Source: Roseburia sp. AF12-17LB (lineage in GTDB: Bacteria; Bacillota; Clostridia; Lachnospirales; Lachnospiraceae). Taken from it: 64,000 bases of DNA. The notes beneath the pieces are model-generated. The model saw only the letters and a list, made by a program, of their open reading frames with translations, was not told where the DNA came from and did no database searches. This document shows, in pieces, positions 33,450 to 41,990 of this stretch. The translations under genes and the position numbers were made by a program. Where the stretch lies: positions 27,099 to 91,098 of the forward strand of contig NZ_QUHR01000011.1 in NCBI RefSeq assembly GCF_003479605.1, read 5' to 3'. The stretch's first letter is position 1, and every line of letters starts with the position of its first letter.

Positions 33450-34192
33450 GAAAAATAGTAAAACCATGTGGACTGCATTGTATCCGGATTAACCATCTGG
33501 GTGTTACCATTGGAGAACAGCAGATATTGTCAGATGTGAATCTGCATATTCATTGTGGAACACTGACAGTATTGATTGGCCGGAACGGAGCAGGAAAATC
33601 AACTCTGATCCGGGCTATTTTAAATGACATTCCACACACGGGAAGCATTGAATTTAAGGACAGGGAAAATGGTCATATCCAGAAGCTTAAGATTGGTTAT
33701 GTACCACAGAATCTAAATATCGAGAAATCCACTCCGGTCAGCGTCTATGATATGATTGCAAGCTATCAGTCCAACCGGCCGGTATTTTTATATAAGAGCA
33801 AAAAACTATATCAGGAAATCAAAGAAAGCTTAAAAATGTTTGAAGCCGAGCATTTGATTGACAAGCAGGTATGTAATCTATCCGGTGGGGAATTACAGCG
33901 TGTACTTCTTTCCATGGCAGTGATGGATGAACCGAATCTGCTGCTTTTGGATGAGCCGGTGTCTGGTATTGACCAGAATGGGATGGAGTTATTTTACCGG
34001 AATATCGAATATCTGAAGGAAAATTTTGACCTGGCAGTTTTACTGATTTCCCATGACCTTGATTATGTAAGAAAATATGCAGACCATGTGGTTCTCATAG
34101 ATGGCAAAGTGCTGACCCAGGGAACACCGAAGGAAGTCTATGACAGTGATGCTTTTAAACAGGTATTTACAGATATGGAGGTGCGGGGATGA
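33446..34192 (+). CDS. znuC: Zinc ABC transporter ATP-binding protein
   Basis: 248 residues. Walker A GRNGAGKS, signature LSGGELQRVL, Walker B LLLLDEPVSGID, switch His in ISHDLDYV. Before the ATPase fold is a short extra N-terminus with CGLHC, and HIHCG lies in an early strand, so Cys and His are enriched near the N-terminus; this could bind metal, which is inference. Overlaps znuA and znuB by 4 bases each. Confidence 0.93.
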   Translation: MRKIVKPCGLHCIRINHLGVTIGEQQILSDVNLHIHCGTLTVLIGRNGAGKSTLIRAILNDIPHTGSIEFKDRENGHIQKLKIGYVPQNLNIEKSTPVSVYDMIASYQSNRPVFLYKSKKLYQEIKESLKMFEAEHLIDKQVCNLSGGELQRVLLSMAVMDEPNLLLLDEPVSGIDQNGMELFYRNIEYLKENFDLAVLLISHDLDYVRKYADHVVLIDGKVLTQGTPKEVYDSDAFKQVFTDMEVRG

Positions 34193-35004
34193 TAGAATTT
34201 TTTACCGCGTGGTGGTCTTATGGATTTATGCGGAATGCATTTATCGCAATCCTGATTATCACACCATTGTTTGGAATCCTTGGAACCATGATTGTAAATA
34301 ACAAAATGGCATTTTTCTCAGATGCATTAGGTCATTCTGCATTGACGGGAATTGCTCTTGGCGTTGTGATGGGAGTTGCAGATACGACCTTATCCATGAT
34401 TATTTTTGCAGTAATTTTTGCATTATTACTAAACTATATCAGCAGTAAAGCATCGGCATCCAGAGATACGATTATCTCCGTTTTTTCTTCAGCATGTATT
34501 GCTGTGGGACTGGCCATCTTATCGAAAGGTGGCAATTTCAGCAAATATTCCAGTCTTTTGGTAGGTGATGTTTTAAGCATCTCTAAAAAGGAAATTATTT
34601 ATCTGATTCTGATTTTTGCGGCAACACTGATTTTCTGGGGCGTGGCATTTAATAAGTTAAATGCAGTAAGCCTGCACCGGGCACTGGCAAAGAGCCGGGG
34701 AATCCGGGTGAAGCTGATAGAAAATATTTTTGCAATTTTTATTGCATTAATTGTAATGCTTTCCATTAAATGGATTGGAATTTTGATCATCAATGCACTG
34801 CTGATTCTTCCGGCAGCAGCAAGCCGGAATATTTCGGTCAACATGCGGGAATATCATTTATTTTCCGTTATCTTTTCCCTGTTTTCGGGATTACTCGGAT
34901 TGATGATTTCCTATTTTACCAATGTTGCAACAGGTCCGATGATTGTGATTGTAGCAGCCATCATTTATTTTGCAACTTATGTATACGGAAGGAGAAATGC
35001 ATGA
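34189..35004 (+). CDS. znuB: Zinc ABC transporter permease
   Basis: 271 residues, about eight membrane segments, an ABC-3 family permease (GILGTMIVNNKMAFFSDALGHSALTG near the N-terminus is characteristic). The channel for zinc driven by ZnuC. It overlaps znuC, and its stop overlaps the start of the frameshifted gene that follows. Confidence 0.94.
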   Translation: MIEFFTAWWSYGFMRNAFIAILIITPLFGILGTMIVNNKMAFFSDALGHSALTGIALGVVMGVADTTLSMIIFAVIFALLLNYISSKASASRDTIISVFSSACIAVGLAILSKGGNFSKYSSLLVGDVLSISKKEIIYLILIFAATLIFWGVAFNKLNAVSLHRALAKSRGIRVKLIENIFAIFIALIVMLSIKWIGILIINALLILPAAASRNISVNMREYHLFSVIFSLFSGLLGLMISYFTNVATGPMIVIVAAIIYFATYVYGRRNA

Positions 35005-35428
35005 TGAGAACCACGAAAAAAGGAAGAAAAGGCGCACTTTTACTTACCTTTCTTCTGGCAGGAAGTTTACTGCAATCCGCTATGAGAATGAAAGTAAGAG
35101 TTACATTATAGATAAAGGGGCATTTCAGATGCCTTATGGTGAGGATACGACGGTGCAGGCACAGCTTGACGACTGGATTGCACAAGAGGATGGAAGTTAT
35201 CTTGTAACGGCCTCCCTCTTAACCTATAGTGATGCAGAGGGAAGCAGTAACAGAACCTTCCAGTTTATATTAAACGATAATGGATATAAGGATGAACTTC
35301 CGGATCCATTATTCTACTATACCATCTCAAACGTCAGTCCGATGGATGATTCTTTTTCGGATCTGACTCAGGAGACGGAAGAAAACTCCCCCGGACAAGA
35401 GCCTTCGACCCAAAACGTTTCCGAATAG
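35001..35428 (+). pseudogene. Exported protein gene of the zinc operon, apparently broken by a frameshift
   Basis: An ATGATG at 35001, behind AAGGAGA, opens a frame encoding a classic signal sequence (MMRTTKKGRKGALLLTFLLA) that stops at 35111. The mature-looking part (RYENESKSYIIDKGAFQMPY and onward to SEPSTQNVSE-like end at 35428) continues in the neighbouring frame. A single base lost near 35070-35085 would join the two. Neither frame alone makes a sensible protein. Its tail overlaps the convergent dinB by 95 bases. The family is unknown; a metal-related role is suggested only by the operon. A sequencing error is possible. Confidence 0.65.
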
Positions 35429-36653
35429 AATCAATGGCTGCATCCAGTTGCTTTTGCTTATTGGCAGAAGGCATCTGGGTGCAGCTTTTTTTATTGCCAT
35501 CTGGGAGCGGACTGCCGGAAGCTGTACTTTCTGTGGAAATCATGGCAGATGCTGATGAATCGGCTGCATAATCAAAAATAGAAAGCTGCACCGGTGCATC
35601 TTCAGGAAGCAGACGGCTGGTACGGATGCCAAGGAGCCGGACAGGTTCCTTATTCCAGAGCTGCTGGAAAAGGGAAACGGCAGTTTTATAAAGGGCATCT
35701 GTAGTATTTGTGGCTGAGAGGAGACTGCACTGGTGGGAAGTATTGGTAAAATCATGGTAGCGGATTTCTACCGTGATACTCTGGGCTAACATTTTTTCTT
35801 TCCGAAGGCGCATGGATACAGATTCGGAAAGAGAGAGCAGAACCTTTTTTGCATCTGCTAAGGTGCGGGCGTCCTCCTTTAAAGTGGTGGAATTGCCAAT
35901 CCCCTTGGCTTCCCGCTTGGTAGAATGCACATGGTCATCTCCGATTCCATTGGCATATTCCCACATCAGTGTGCCGTGGCTTTTGAATTCCTGCCGGAGG
36001 TAATCCGGGTCAGTGGCTGCAAGTTCTCCGATGGTACGGATGCCAAGTGCTTTCAACCGGGCAGCACTGGAATGCCCTACCATGTAGAGATCATCCACCG
36101 GAAGCGGCCACATTTTTTTTGCAATTTCATCCGGAAAAAGAGTGTGAATCCGATCCGGCTTGGTAAAATCACTTGCCATCTTCGCCAGAAGCTTATTTGG
36201 AGCAATTCCAATATTAACGGTAAAACCAAATCGTGATTTAATATTTGCAGAAATGATTTTGGCTGCTGCAAGAGGAGATTCATACTGGTGGGCAATGGGC
36301 GTAAAGTCAAGAAAACATTCATCTATGGAAAGCTGCTCGATATCATCGGTGTAGGTATGTAGCAGTTCCATAAGTGCATGGCTTTTTCTCTGGTACATGG
36401 CATGATCCGGCGGAACCAGCATAAGGGTAGGACATTTGCGTAAAGCATTGGCAACCGGTTCGCCGGTGACAATCTTATAGGCTTTGGCAGGCACAGACTT
36501 GGCAAGAACCACACCGTGTCTTGTAGCAGAGTCACCGCCAATAATTGCCGGTATAGCGCGGATATCTAAAGTTTCACCATGCTCTAGGCGGTCAACAGCA
36601 CTCCAGCTTAAAAAAGCAGAATTGACATCAATATGAAAGATAATCCGGTGCAT
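35334..36653 (-). CDS. dinB: Y-family DNA polymerase (DNA polymerase IV)
   Basis: 439 residues. Palm catalytic acids Asp9 (FHIDVN) and Asp111-Glu112 (SIDECFLDF); a little-finger domain follows, then a sliding-clamp motif QLSIF and a tail of about 75 residues. HIDVNSAF replaces the HIDMDxFF of classical DinB, so the position two after Asp9 is Asn; the catalytic triad is intact. Makes error-prone synthesis across damage. No LexA box was found in the upstream 70 bases. Convergent with the zinc operon and overlapping its last frame. Confidence 0.94.
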   Translation of the reverse strand: MHRIIFHIDVNSAFLSWSAVDRLEHGETLDIRAIPAIIGGDSATRHGVVLAKSVPAKAYKIVTGEPVANALRKCPTLMLVPPDHAMYQRKSHALMELLHTYTDDIEQLSIDECFLDFTPIAHQYESPLAAAKIISANIKSRFGFTVNIGIAPNKLLAKMASDFTKPDRIHTLFPDEIAKKMWPLPVDDLYMVGHSSAARLKALGIRTIGELAATDPDYLRQEFKSHGTLMWEYANGIGDDHVHSTKREAKGIGNSTTLKEDARTLADAKKVLLSLSESVSMRLRKEKMLAQSITVEIRYHDFTNTSHQCSLLSATNTTDALYKTAVSLFQQLWNKEPVRLLGIRTSRLLPEDAPVQLSIFDYAADSSASAMISTESTASGSPLPDGNKKSCTQMPSANKQKQLDAAIDSIRKRFGSKALVRGSFLPSPESDPKKNHPSD

Positions 36654-36818
36654 AATGCTCCTCCTTTACCGTATTATGGAATTGCCGGCTGTTTACGGGC
36701 TTAATACCTTGGATACCTATATTATAAAAGCTTTCCGGTTGAAAAGAAAGGGCTTTTAGTGTATAGTAAGGTTACAAATAAGGGAAAACGCAGCGAGAAT
36801 AATGGCAGGTGATTGTTT

Positions 36819-37577
36819 ATGAGATTTAAAAGAATCGATGTGGATACGGTGCGCTGTATTATTTCAGAAGAAGAATTAATGGAAAATGGGCTGGAAGTAG
36901 ATGATTTTCTGCAGAATGACGGAAGAACAGAATCGTTTCTGCGTAAGATTATTTCCATGGCAGAAGAAGAGGTCGGATATAAAGTACAGGGTGGAAATAT
37001 TACCATTCAGGTTGCAGTACTGCCGGAGCATACGCTGGCACTTACTTTTTCGGAGAAGCCGGAGCTTGGCATCAGCAATATGTTGGAAAATCTGAAGTCT
37101 GCAGTAGAAAGTCTGGTTAAGAATGCTCCTGATATTGAAAAGCTGAAACAGACGTCAAAAGAGCTGGCAAATCAGAATCATACGGATGAAGGCATTGCAG
37201 AAATACAGCCGGAGCAGTCAGATTCCAAGGCAGAAGAAAGCACAGATAAGAAACAGTCTACCGGTGGCTTTACACTAAAAGACCGGAATTTTTATCAGCT
37301 TTGCTTTGCAAGCATGGAACGTGCAATTTGTTATGCCAAGGGCGTCCGTCTGGAACTGCCGATGAAGAGCAGTCTTTATTATCTGACCAGAGAGGATGCT
37401 TATTATCTTTTGCTTGAGAAGGGAGAACTTAGTGATAAACAGCTTTGTCGTCTTTTAAGTGCTTCTTTGGAATTTGCAGATGATATTTATGCGCATGGAC
37501 CGACCCGGGCATATATTATGGAGCATGGAAAATGCATTTTGCCGGAGCAGGCGTTAGAACATTTACAGGAAATTTAG
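36819..37577 (+). CDS. mecA: Adaptor protein MecA family
   Basis: 252 residues from the ATG at 36819 with AGGTG upstream. The N-terminal substrate-binding part (MRFKRIDVDTVRCIISEEEL with LEVDDFLQN) and the C-terminal ClpC-binding half (from about residue 150) are separated by an acidic linker rich in E, Q and S. MecA hands regulators such as ComK to ClpCP in Bacillus; the client here is unknown. The Clp genes are 8 kb upstream, and clpC is not in the window. The next small gene starts 18 bases after it. Confidence 0.92.
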   Translation: MRFKRIDVDTVRCIISEEELMENGLEVDDFLQNDGRTESFLRKIISMAEEEVGYKVQGGNITIQVAVLPEHTLALTFSEKPELGISNMLENLKSAVESLVKNAPDIEKLKQTSKELANQNHTDEGIAEIQPEQSDSKAEESTDKKQSTGGFTLKDRNFYQLCFASMERAICYAKGVRLELPMKSSLYYLTREDAYYLLLEKGELSDKQLCRLLSASLEFADDIYAHGPTRAYIMEHGKCILPEQALEHLQEI

Positions 37578-37595
37578 ACAGACAGAGGAATTGGA

Positions 37596-37979
37596 ATGGA
37601 AGAATATAAAGATAAAGCATCTTTTGAAGAATTTTTTAAGCAGAACTATGTCCCACTGGATTATAAATCCATTCGGAATGAGATGCGGGAGGCAGCCGGA
37701 GATGGATGGAGCCTTTTTACCGATGAATACAAATTCCGTGGAAAGCTAGATAAGAAAGATTTTATTGTGCATATGACAGGCGATGCCTACTGCACTTTTG
37801 AAGAGATTGTGGAAAATGCAATTGATGAGTTGAACAGCGGAATCCTTGACATTGTGATGGAAATCGGCAATGAGATGGAATTTGACAACGATACAGCAGA
37901 AATTTATTTTGATACCATTGAAAAGCAGTTGAAGGAAATGTTAGATGCCCTTTATGATGATGTGCTTAAAGATTTATAA
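37596..37979 (+). CDS. Acidic protein of unknown function
   Basis: 127 residues, acidic, with no membrane segment and no motif I recognise. It is conserved-looking in composition (alternating helices and strands; the C-terminal 60 residues are probably helical). Starts 18 bases after mecA, so cotranscribed, and ends before a strong terminator. Confidence 0.75.
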   Translation: MEEYKDKASFEEFFKQNYVPLDYKSIRNEMREAAGDGWSLFTDEYKFRGKLDKKDFIVHMTGDAYCTFEEIVENAIDELNSGILDIVMEIGNEMEFDNDTAEIYFDTIEKQLKEMLDALYDDVLKDL

Positions 37980-38011
37980 AAGCAGGTAAAATAAACAGTA
38001 AAGATAGAAAA

Positions 38012-38058
38012 GACCCCGGAAGAACGATTGTATGTAAATTAGTCCTTCCGGGGTTTCT
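38012..38058. terminator. Terminator between the mecA unit and proC
   Basis: GACCCCGGAAG (38012-38022) pairs with CTTCCGGGGTT (38045-38055), with A's before and T's after; probably bidirectional for the two convergent units. Confidence 0.85.
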
Positions 38059-38073
38059 TATATGCCTTTAATA

Positions 38074-38892
38074 TCAATCGGAGAGTTTGCTCATGGCACG
38101 GGATTTTTCAGAGCAGGCATTCTGGGCAGCAATTACGGTGCTGCGGAAGGAGCCTTCCTCTAATTTTGCCACAGCAGCAATGGTAGTTCCGGCCGGGGAG
38201 CAGACTGCATCCTTTAATTCGCCCGGATGTTTACCGGTCTCTAATACCATTTTAGCTGCACCAAGAACGGACTGGGCAGCAAATTTATAAGCCTGGGAAC
38301 GCGGCATTCCGTCATTAACGGCTGCGTCAGCCATTGCTTCAATAAACATATAGACATAAGCCGGTGAGGAACCACTGACTCCGACTACGGCATCCATAAG
38401 ACTTTCCGGTACAATTTCTGCTTTACCAAAGCTTTCAAAGAGAGAGACAACCATTTTGGTTTCTTCTTCTGTGATATGCTCATTTGGGGTAATGGCAGAC
38501 ATGGCTTCCTGAACCATAGCCGGTGTATTTGGCATGGTACGAACCAGTTTAATATCTTTGCTGAATAAAGATTCAATCCGTGAAATGGTCTGTCCGGCAG
38601 CAATGGCAACTATGATTTTGTCATCGGTAACACTGTCTTTGATTTCTTTGATGACTGTTTCATAAAGATATGGTTTTACAGCAAGAAAAATGATATCGGA
38701 TTCTACAGCAACAGTCTCATTGTCTAAGGTGGTGCGGATACCATACTGCTCAGAAAGTGTATCCAGTGTGACCTGGGTTTTCGCACTGGCAATCAGGTGG
38801 CTGGCAGGAACCAGACCGGAAGAGATAATTCCGCCAATCATGGCACGACCCATATTACCGCTTCCGATAAAACCAATTTTTTTATCTAACAT
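38074..38892 (-). CDS. proC: Pyrroline-5-carboxylate reductase
   Basis: 272 residues from the ATG at 38892 with AAAGGAGA upstream; the longer open frame runs into a hairpin. NADPH-binding motif GFIGSGNMGRAMIGG at the N-terminus, FLAVKPYLYE, and the catalytic region VRTMPNTPAMVQEAM; C-terminal helices with the dimer motif GSSPAYVYMFIEAM. Last step of proline synthesis. Confidence 0.96.
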   Translation of the reverse strand: MLDKKIGFIGSGNMGRAMIGGIISSGLVPASHLIASAKTQVTLDTLSEQYGIRTTLDNETVAVESDIIFLAVKPYLYETVIKEIKDSVTDDKIIVAIAAGQTISRIESLFSKDIKLVRTMPNTPAMVQEAMSAITPNEHITEEETKMVVSLFESFGKAEIVPESLMDAVVGVSGSSPAYVYMFIEAMADAAVNDGMPRSQAYKFAAQSVLGAAKMVLETGKHPGELKDAVCSPAGTTIAAVAKLEEGSFRSTVIAAQNACSEKSRAMSKLSD

Positions 38893-38908
38893 GATGCATT
38901 CTCCTTTT

Positions 38909-38953
38909 ATGAAAGGGGATATCCCAGATGATACTGGAATATCCCCTTTGATA
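38909..38953 (-). terminator. Hairpin between the crotonase gene and proC
   Basis: AAAGGGGATAT (about 38911-38921) pairs with ATATCCCCTTT (about 38940-38950) around a 20-base loop; on the minus strand it follows the crotonase stop and precedes the proC ribosome site. Only a modest T-run follows, so readthrough into proC is possible. Confidence 0.55.
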
Positions 38954-38973
38954 TTGTCTAAGTATAAGTTCAA

Positions 38974-39768
38974 TTAGAAATCTGTTAAGTCAGCAGCTCT
39001 TCTCTCTAAGAAAGCACTCATGCCTTCTTTTTTATCATGGGTAGAGCAGGTTACGCCAAACAGGTTAGCTTCCATTTCAACAGCATTCTTGATATCCATA
39101 TCATATCCGTTGTTGATAGCAGCTTTTGCGATAGATACTGCATAGCTTCCTTTAGAGATAATTTTCTCTGCCATAGCTTTTGCGGTTGGCATTAATTCTT
39201 CTTTTGCAACAACTTTGTTTACAAGTCCGATGCGGTATGCTTCGTTTGCATCGATGTTATCGCAGGTGAAGATCATTTCTTTTGCACGTCCCATGCCAAC
39301 AAGACGGGCAAGTCTCTGTGTACCACCGAATCCTGGGATGATTCCAAGACCACACTCAGGCTGTCCGAATACTGCGTTGTCAGAAGCAATACGGATATCA
39401 CATGCCATAGAAATTTCGCATCCGCCACCTAAAGCGAATCCATTAACAGCAGCAATAGTTACCTGTCTCATATTCATTAATTTAAAGAATGGAACAGAAG
39501 CTTTCATACCGAATGCTCTTGCTTCAGCAGCAGAGAAGTTAACCATCTCAGCGATGTCAGCACCAGCAACGAAAGATTTGAATTCGTTACCTTTCTTATC
39601 AGCACCACCGGTTAAGATAACGACTTTGATATCGTCTCTTCCTTCAATTTCGGTAAGAACAGTGTTCAGTTCATCCAATGTTTCGGAATTCAATGCGTTT
39701 AATGCTGCAGGTCTGGTAATAGTAAGAACTGCAATTTCGTTTTCAACTGTTAAAGTTAAGTTGTTCAT
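38974..39768 (-). CDS. Enoyl-CoA hydratase/crotonase family protein
   Basis: 264 residues from the ATG at 39768 behind GGAGG. Oxyanion-hole glycines in SFVAGADIAEM and ALGGGCEISM; the catalytic glutamate region PECGLGIIPGFGGTQRLARL is complete, fitting a short-chain 3-hydroxybutyryl-CoA dehydratase (Crt) of butyrate formation. The other genes expected for that pathway (bcd, etfBA, hbd, thl) are not next to it, so it may be a stand-alone copy with another CoA substrate. Confidence 0.92.
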   Translation of the reverse strand: MNNLTLTVENEIAVLTITRPAALNALNSETLDELNTVLTEIEGRDDIKVVILTGGADKKGNEFKSFVAGADIAEMVNFSAAEARAFGMKASVPFFKLMNMRQVTIAAVNGFALGGGCEISMACDIRIASDNAVFGQPECGLGIIPGFGGTQRLARLVGMGRAKEMIFTCDNIDANEAYRIGLVNKVVAKEELMPTAKAMAEKIISKGSYAVSIAKAAINNGYDMDIKNAVEMEANLFGVTCSTHDKKEGMSAFLERRAADLTDF

Positions 39769-39895
39769 GAAATAGGACCCTCCTGATTGATAAATTATTA
39801 ACAATGTTTCAATACTTATAATGGTATAACTTTTGGGAGGATTTGTCAATAAAAACTGGTATTTTACAGGGATTGTGCTACAATAGGAAAAGACT

Positions 39896-40431
39896 TGTCA
39901 TGTGATTACGCAATGGTTTTTGTGAGGAAGCGGATTTTTGGAATTTTAAGCAGCTTTTCTATAGTCTTTTTAGAAATCAGAATGCCACAATTCTACAAAA
40001 GCGCTTTTTTCTCTTGGGATAATGCCTGTTTTTCCAATGTTTGACAGTATGCCTTCTAGGGTTCGCCTGAATACGGATATCATTTAGGTGCCTTGCTAGC
40101 AGCTCTTGGCATTTCTTTTGTCAACTGGCAATCCTGGCACATGGATGTGCCAGGAAGGCGCATTGGAGCACGGATGTGACTATGCGCCGGTTGCCGGAAA
40201 AACAGCTTTATAAGCAGAAATGCCTAGAGCTGCTTAAAGGTGCCTTAGATATCCGTAACAGGCGGACCCTAGAAGGCATCCGGTCAAAGCAGGCGGCAAA
40301 ACAGACAACAATAAGAAAAAAGCACTTTTAAGAATTGTATACATTCTGCTTTCAACAAAAAATCTTATAGAAAAGCTGCTTAAAATTCGAAAACCACTGC
40401 TTCTAAAAAATAATTGCGTAATTACATGACA
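39896..40431. repeat. Long imperfect hairpin element, copy 1 (536 bp)
   Basis: The gap between the crotonase and aminotransferase genes folds back on itself over its whole length. Paired segments: 39896-39914 with 40413-40431 (19 bp, one G-T); 39941-39963 with 40366-40388 (perfect 23 bp); 40049-40081 with 40248-40279 (one bulge, one wobble); 40098-40116 with 40216-40234 (one mismatch). In the centre a 69-nt core (40127-40195) makes an outer stem GGCAA/TTGCC, hairpin 1 CCTGGCAC/GTGCCAGG (40133-40154) and hairpin 2 GGCGCAT/ATGCGCC (40157-40188). No protein frame fits. I do not recognise the family; a non-autonomous mobile element or a structured RNA are the two main options. Confidence 0.85.
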
Positions 40432-40453
40432 GGACTTGTACAAAGAGAGGTCA

Positions 40454-41629
40454 ATGAAAATGAAAGATACAAAATCATACTTATCAAAAATCGTACAGGA
40501 TATGCCGGATTCCGGAATCAAGGATTTCTTTGATGTGGCTAATACCATGGAAGGCGCACTTTCACTGGGGGTGGGAGAACCGGATTTCCCGACACCGGAG
40601 CATGTAAGAGAGGCAGCGATTGCTTCTATAAAAAAGGGGGATACCAAATACACCGATAACCGCGGAACGGTAGAGCTGCGTGCAGCGGCAGCGGATTATC
40701 TGACAAAATTTGATTTGCATTATGATAAACAGGACGAAATACTGATTACCATGGGAGCCAGCGAAGGAATTGATTTAGCTCTTCGGACACTGGTGAATCC
40801 GGGGGAGGAAGTCTTAGTGGCAGAACCTTCCTACGTTTCCTATATTCCATGTATTGAATTATGTGGCGGTGTTCCGGTATCATTAAAATTAAGAGCGGAG
40901 AATAAATTCCGTCTGACCAGAGAACAGTTAGAGGAAAAGATAACGGAGAAATCCAAAGTCTTACTGATTTCCTATCCGAACAATCCGACCGGAGCCATTA
41001 TGGAAAAGGAAGATTTAGAAGCAATCGCAGAAGTGGTAAAGGAACATGATTTGTTCGTGATTACCGATGAAATCTATGCAGAATTAACCTATGGAAAGAA
41101 ACATGTTTCCATCGCATCCCTTCCGGGCATGTATGAGCGCTGCGTTGTATTAAACGGATTTTCCAAAGCATTTGCCATGACCGGATGGCGTATGGGAATT
41201 GCAGCAGGACCAAAGGATGTTATTTTTCATATGAATAAAATACATCAGTTTACAACTATGTCAGCAGGAACCACCAGCCAGTATGCGGCATTGGAAGCAT
41301 TGACCAGTCCGGTGAGAGATGAAGAGATTGCAGTCATGCGGGAAGAGTATGATGCCAGAAGAACACTGATGGTAGAGGGATTCCGTAAGATGGGATTATC
41401 CGTAGCAGAACCGGAAGGCGCATTCTATGTATTTCCGGACATTCGAAAAACAGGACTTACCAGTGAAGAATTCTGTAACCGCCTGTTGCAGGAACAGAAG
41501 GTAGCCGTTATCCCGGGAAATGCCTTCGGTACATGCGGAGAAGGCTTTGTACGGTGCTCCTATGCATATTCGCAGGATGTCATTCGTGCCTGTCTGGAGA
41601 AAATTGCTGAATTCGTAGCACAGTTCTAA
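40454..41629 (+). CDS. PLP-dependent class I aminotransferase
   Basis: About 391 residues from the ATG at 40454; a second ATG at 40460 is equally likely, both behind AGAGAGG. Fold-type I: SLGVGEPDFPTP at the N-terminus, SYPNNPTGAIM, the DEIYAELTY aspartate that contacts the cofactor nitrogen, the Schiff-base lysine in GFSKAFAMTGWRMG, and the substrate arginine near FVRCSYAYS. Aspartate or aromatic/alanine substrates are usual for this subgroup; substrate cannot be fixed from sequence. It sits alone between the two long hairpin elements, and its ribosome site starts 13 bases beyond copy 1. Confidence 0.93.
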   Translation: MKMKDTKSYLSKIVQDMPDSGIKDFFDVANTMEGALSLGVGEPDFPTPEHVREAAIASIKKGDTKYTDNRGTVELRAAAADYLTKFDLHYDKQDEILITMGASEGIDLALRTLVNPGEEVLVAEPSYVSYIPCIELCGGVPVSLKLRAENKFRLTREQLEEKITEKSKVLLISYPNNPTGAIMEKEDLEAIAEVVKEHDLFVITDEIYAELTYGKKHVSIASLPGMYERCVVLNGFSKAFAMTGWRMGIAAGPKDVIFHMNKIHQFTTMSAGTTSQYAALEALTSPVRDEEIAVMREEYDARRTLMVEGFRKMGLSVAEPEGAFYVFPDIRKTGLTSEEFCNRLLQEQKVAVIPGNAFGTCGEGFVRCSYAYSQDVIRACLEKIAEFVAQF

Positions 41630-41693
41630 TAATTGGAAAATTATTATGTGATGCATTTGATTTACGTGAGTAGATGGTATTGTTGATAAGATA

Positions 41694-41912
41694 CCCGGAC
41701 AGTCCGTTAAGTAAGGATGCCTGATAAAGGCGGTTAGTGGCACTTGGAATTTCGTCCGGCATCCGGCAACGCTGGCACAGGGATGTGCCAGCGAGGTGCA
41801 TATGAACATGGATGTGAATTTGCACCGGTTGCCAGCGAAGGCTGTATCCCTTCGAAATTCTTAGTGCCACTTATCGGCTTTATGTGGCATCAGAACTTAA
41901 CGGACTGCCGGG
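41694..41912. repeat. Long imperfect hairpin element, copy 2 (219 bp or longer)
   Basis: The gap between the aminotransferase gene and mutY also folds back: 41694-41712 with 41895-41912 (one bulge), 41724-41744 with 41863-41883 (18 of 21 paired), and 41747-41754 with 41853-41860 (perfect). Weaker pairing may extend outwards on both sides. The 69-nt core at 41765-41833 makes an outer stem GGCAAC/GTTGCC, hairpin 1 GCTGGCAC/GTGCCAGC (41771-41792) and hairpin 2 GGTGCA/TGCACC. The core matches copy 1 at 56 of 69 positions, with compensatory changes, and the neighbouring 22-nt arms (41733-41754 versus 40095-40116) match at 16 positions at the same distance of 10 nt from the core. Confidence 0.85.
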
Positions 41913-41990
41913 ATATGCTCGGTTCAAACTATCGATAGCAACGTACAACCCTGCACCCACGAAACAGAAATAGAATTAGAAAGAGGAACC

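Noticed and set aside
36654..36720. LexA/SOS box upstream of dinB
   Set aside because: No sequence resembling the Firmicutes SOS box was found in the gap before mecA.
38974..39768. Butyrate operon around the crotonase gene
   Set aside because: bcd, etf, hbd and thl are absent from both sides; the neighbours are proC and the long hairpin.
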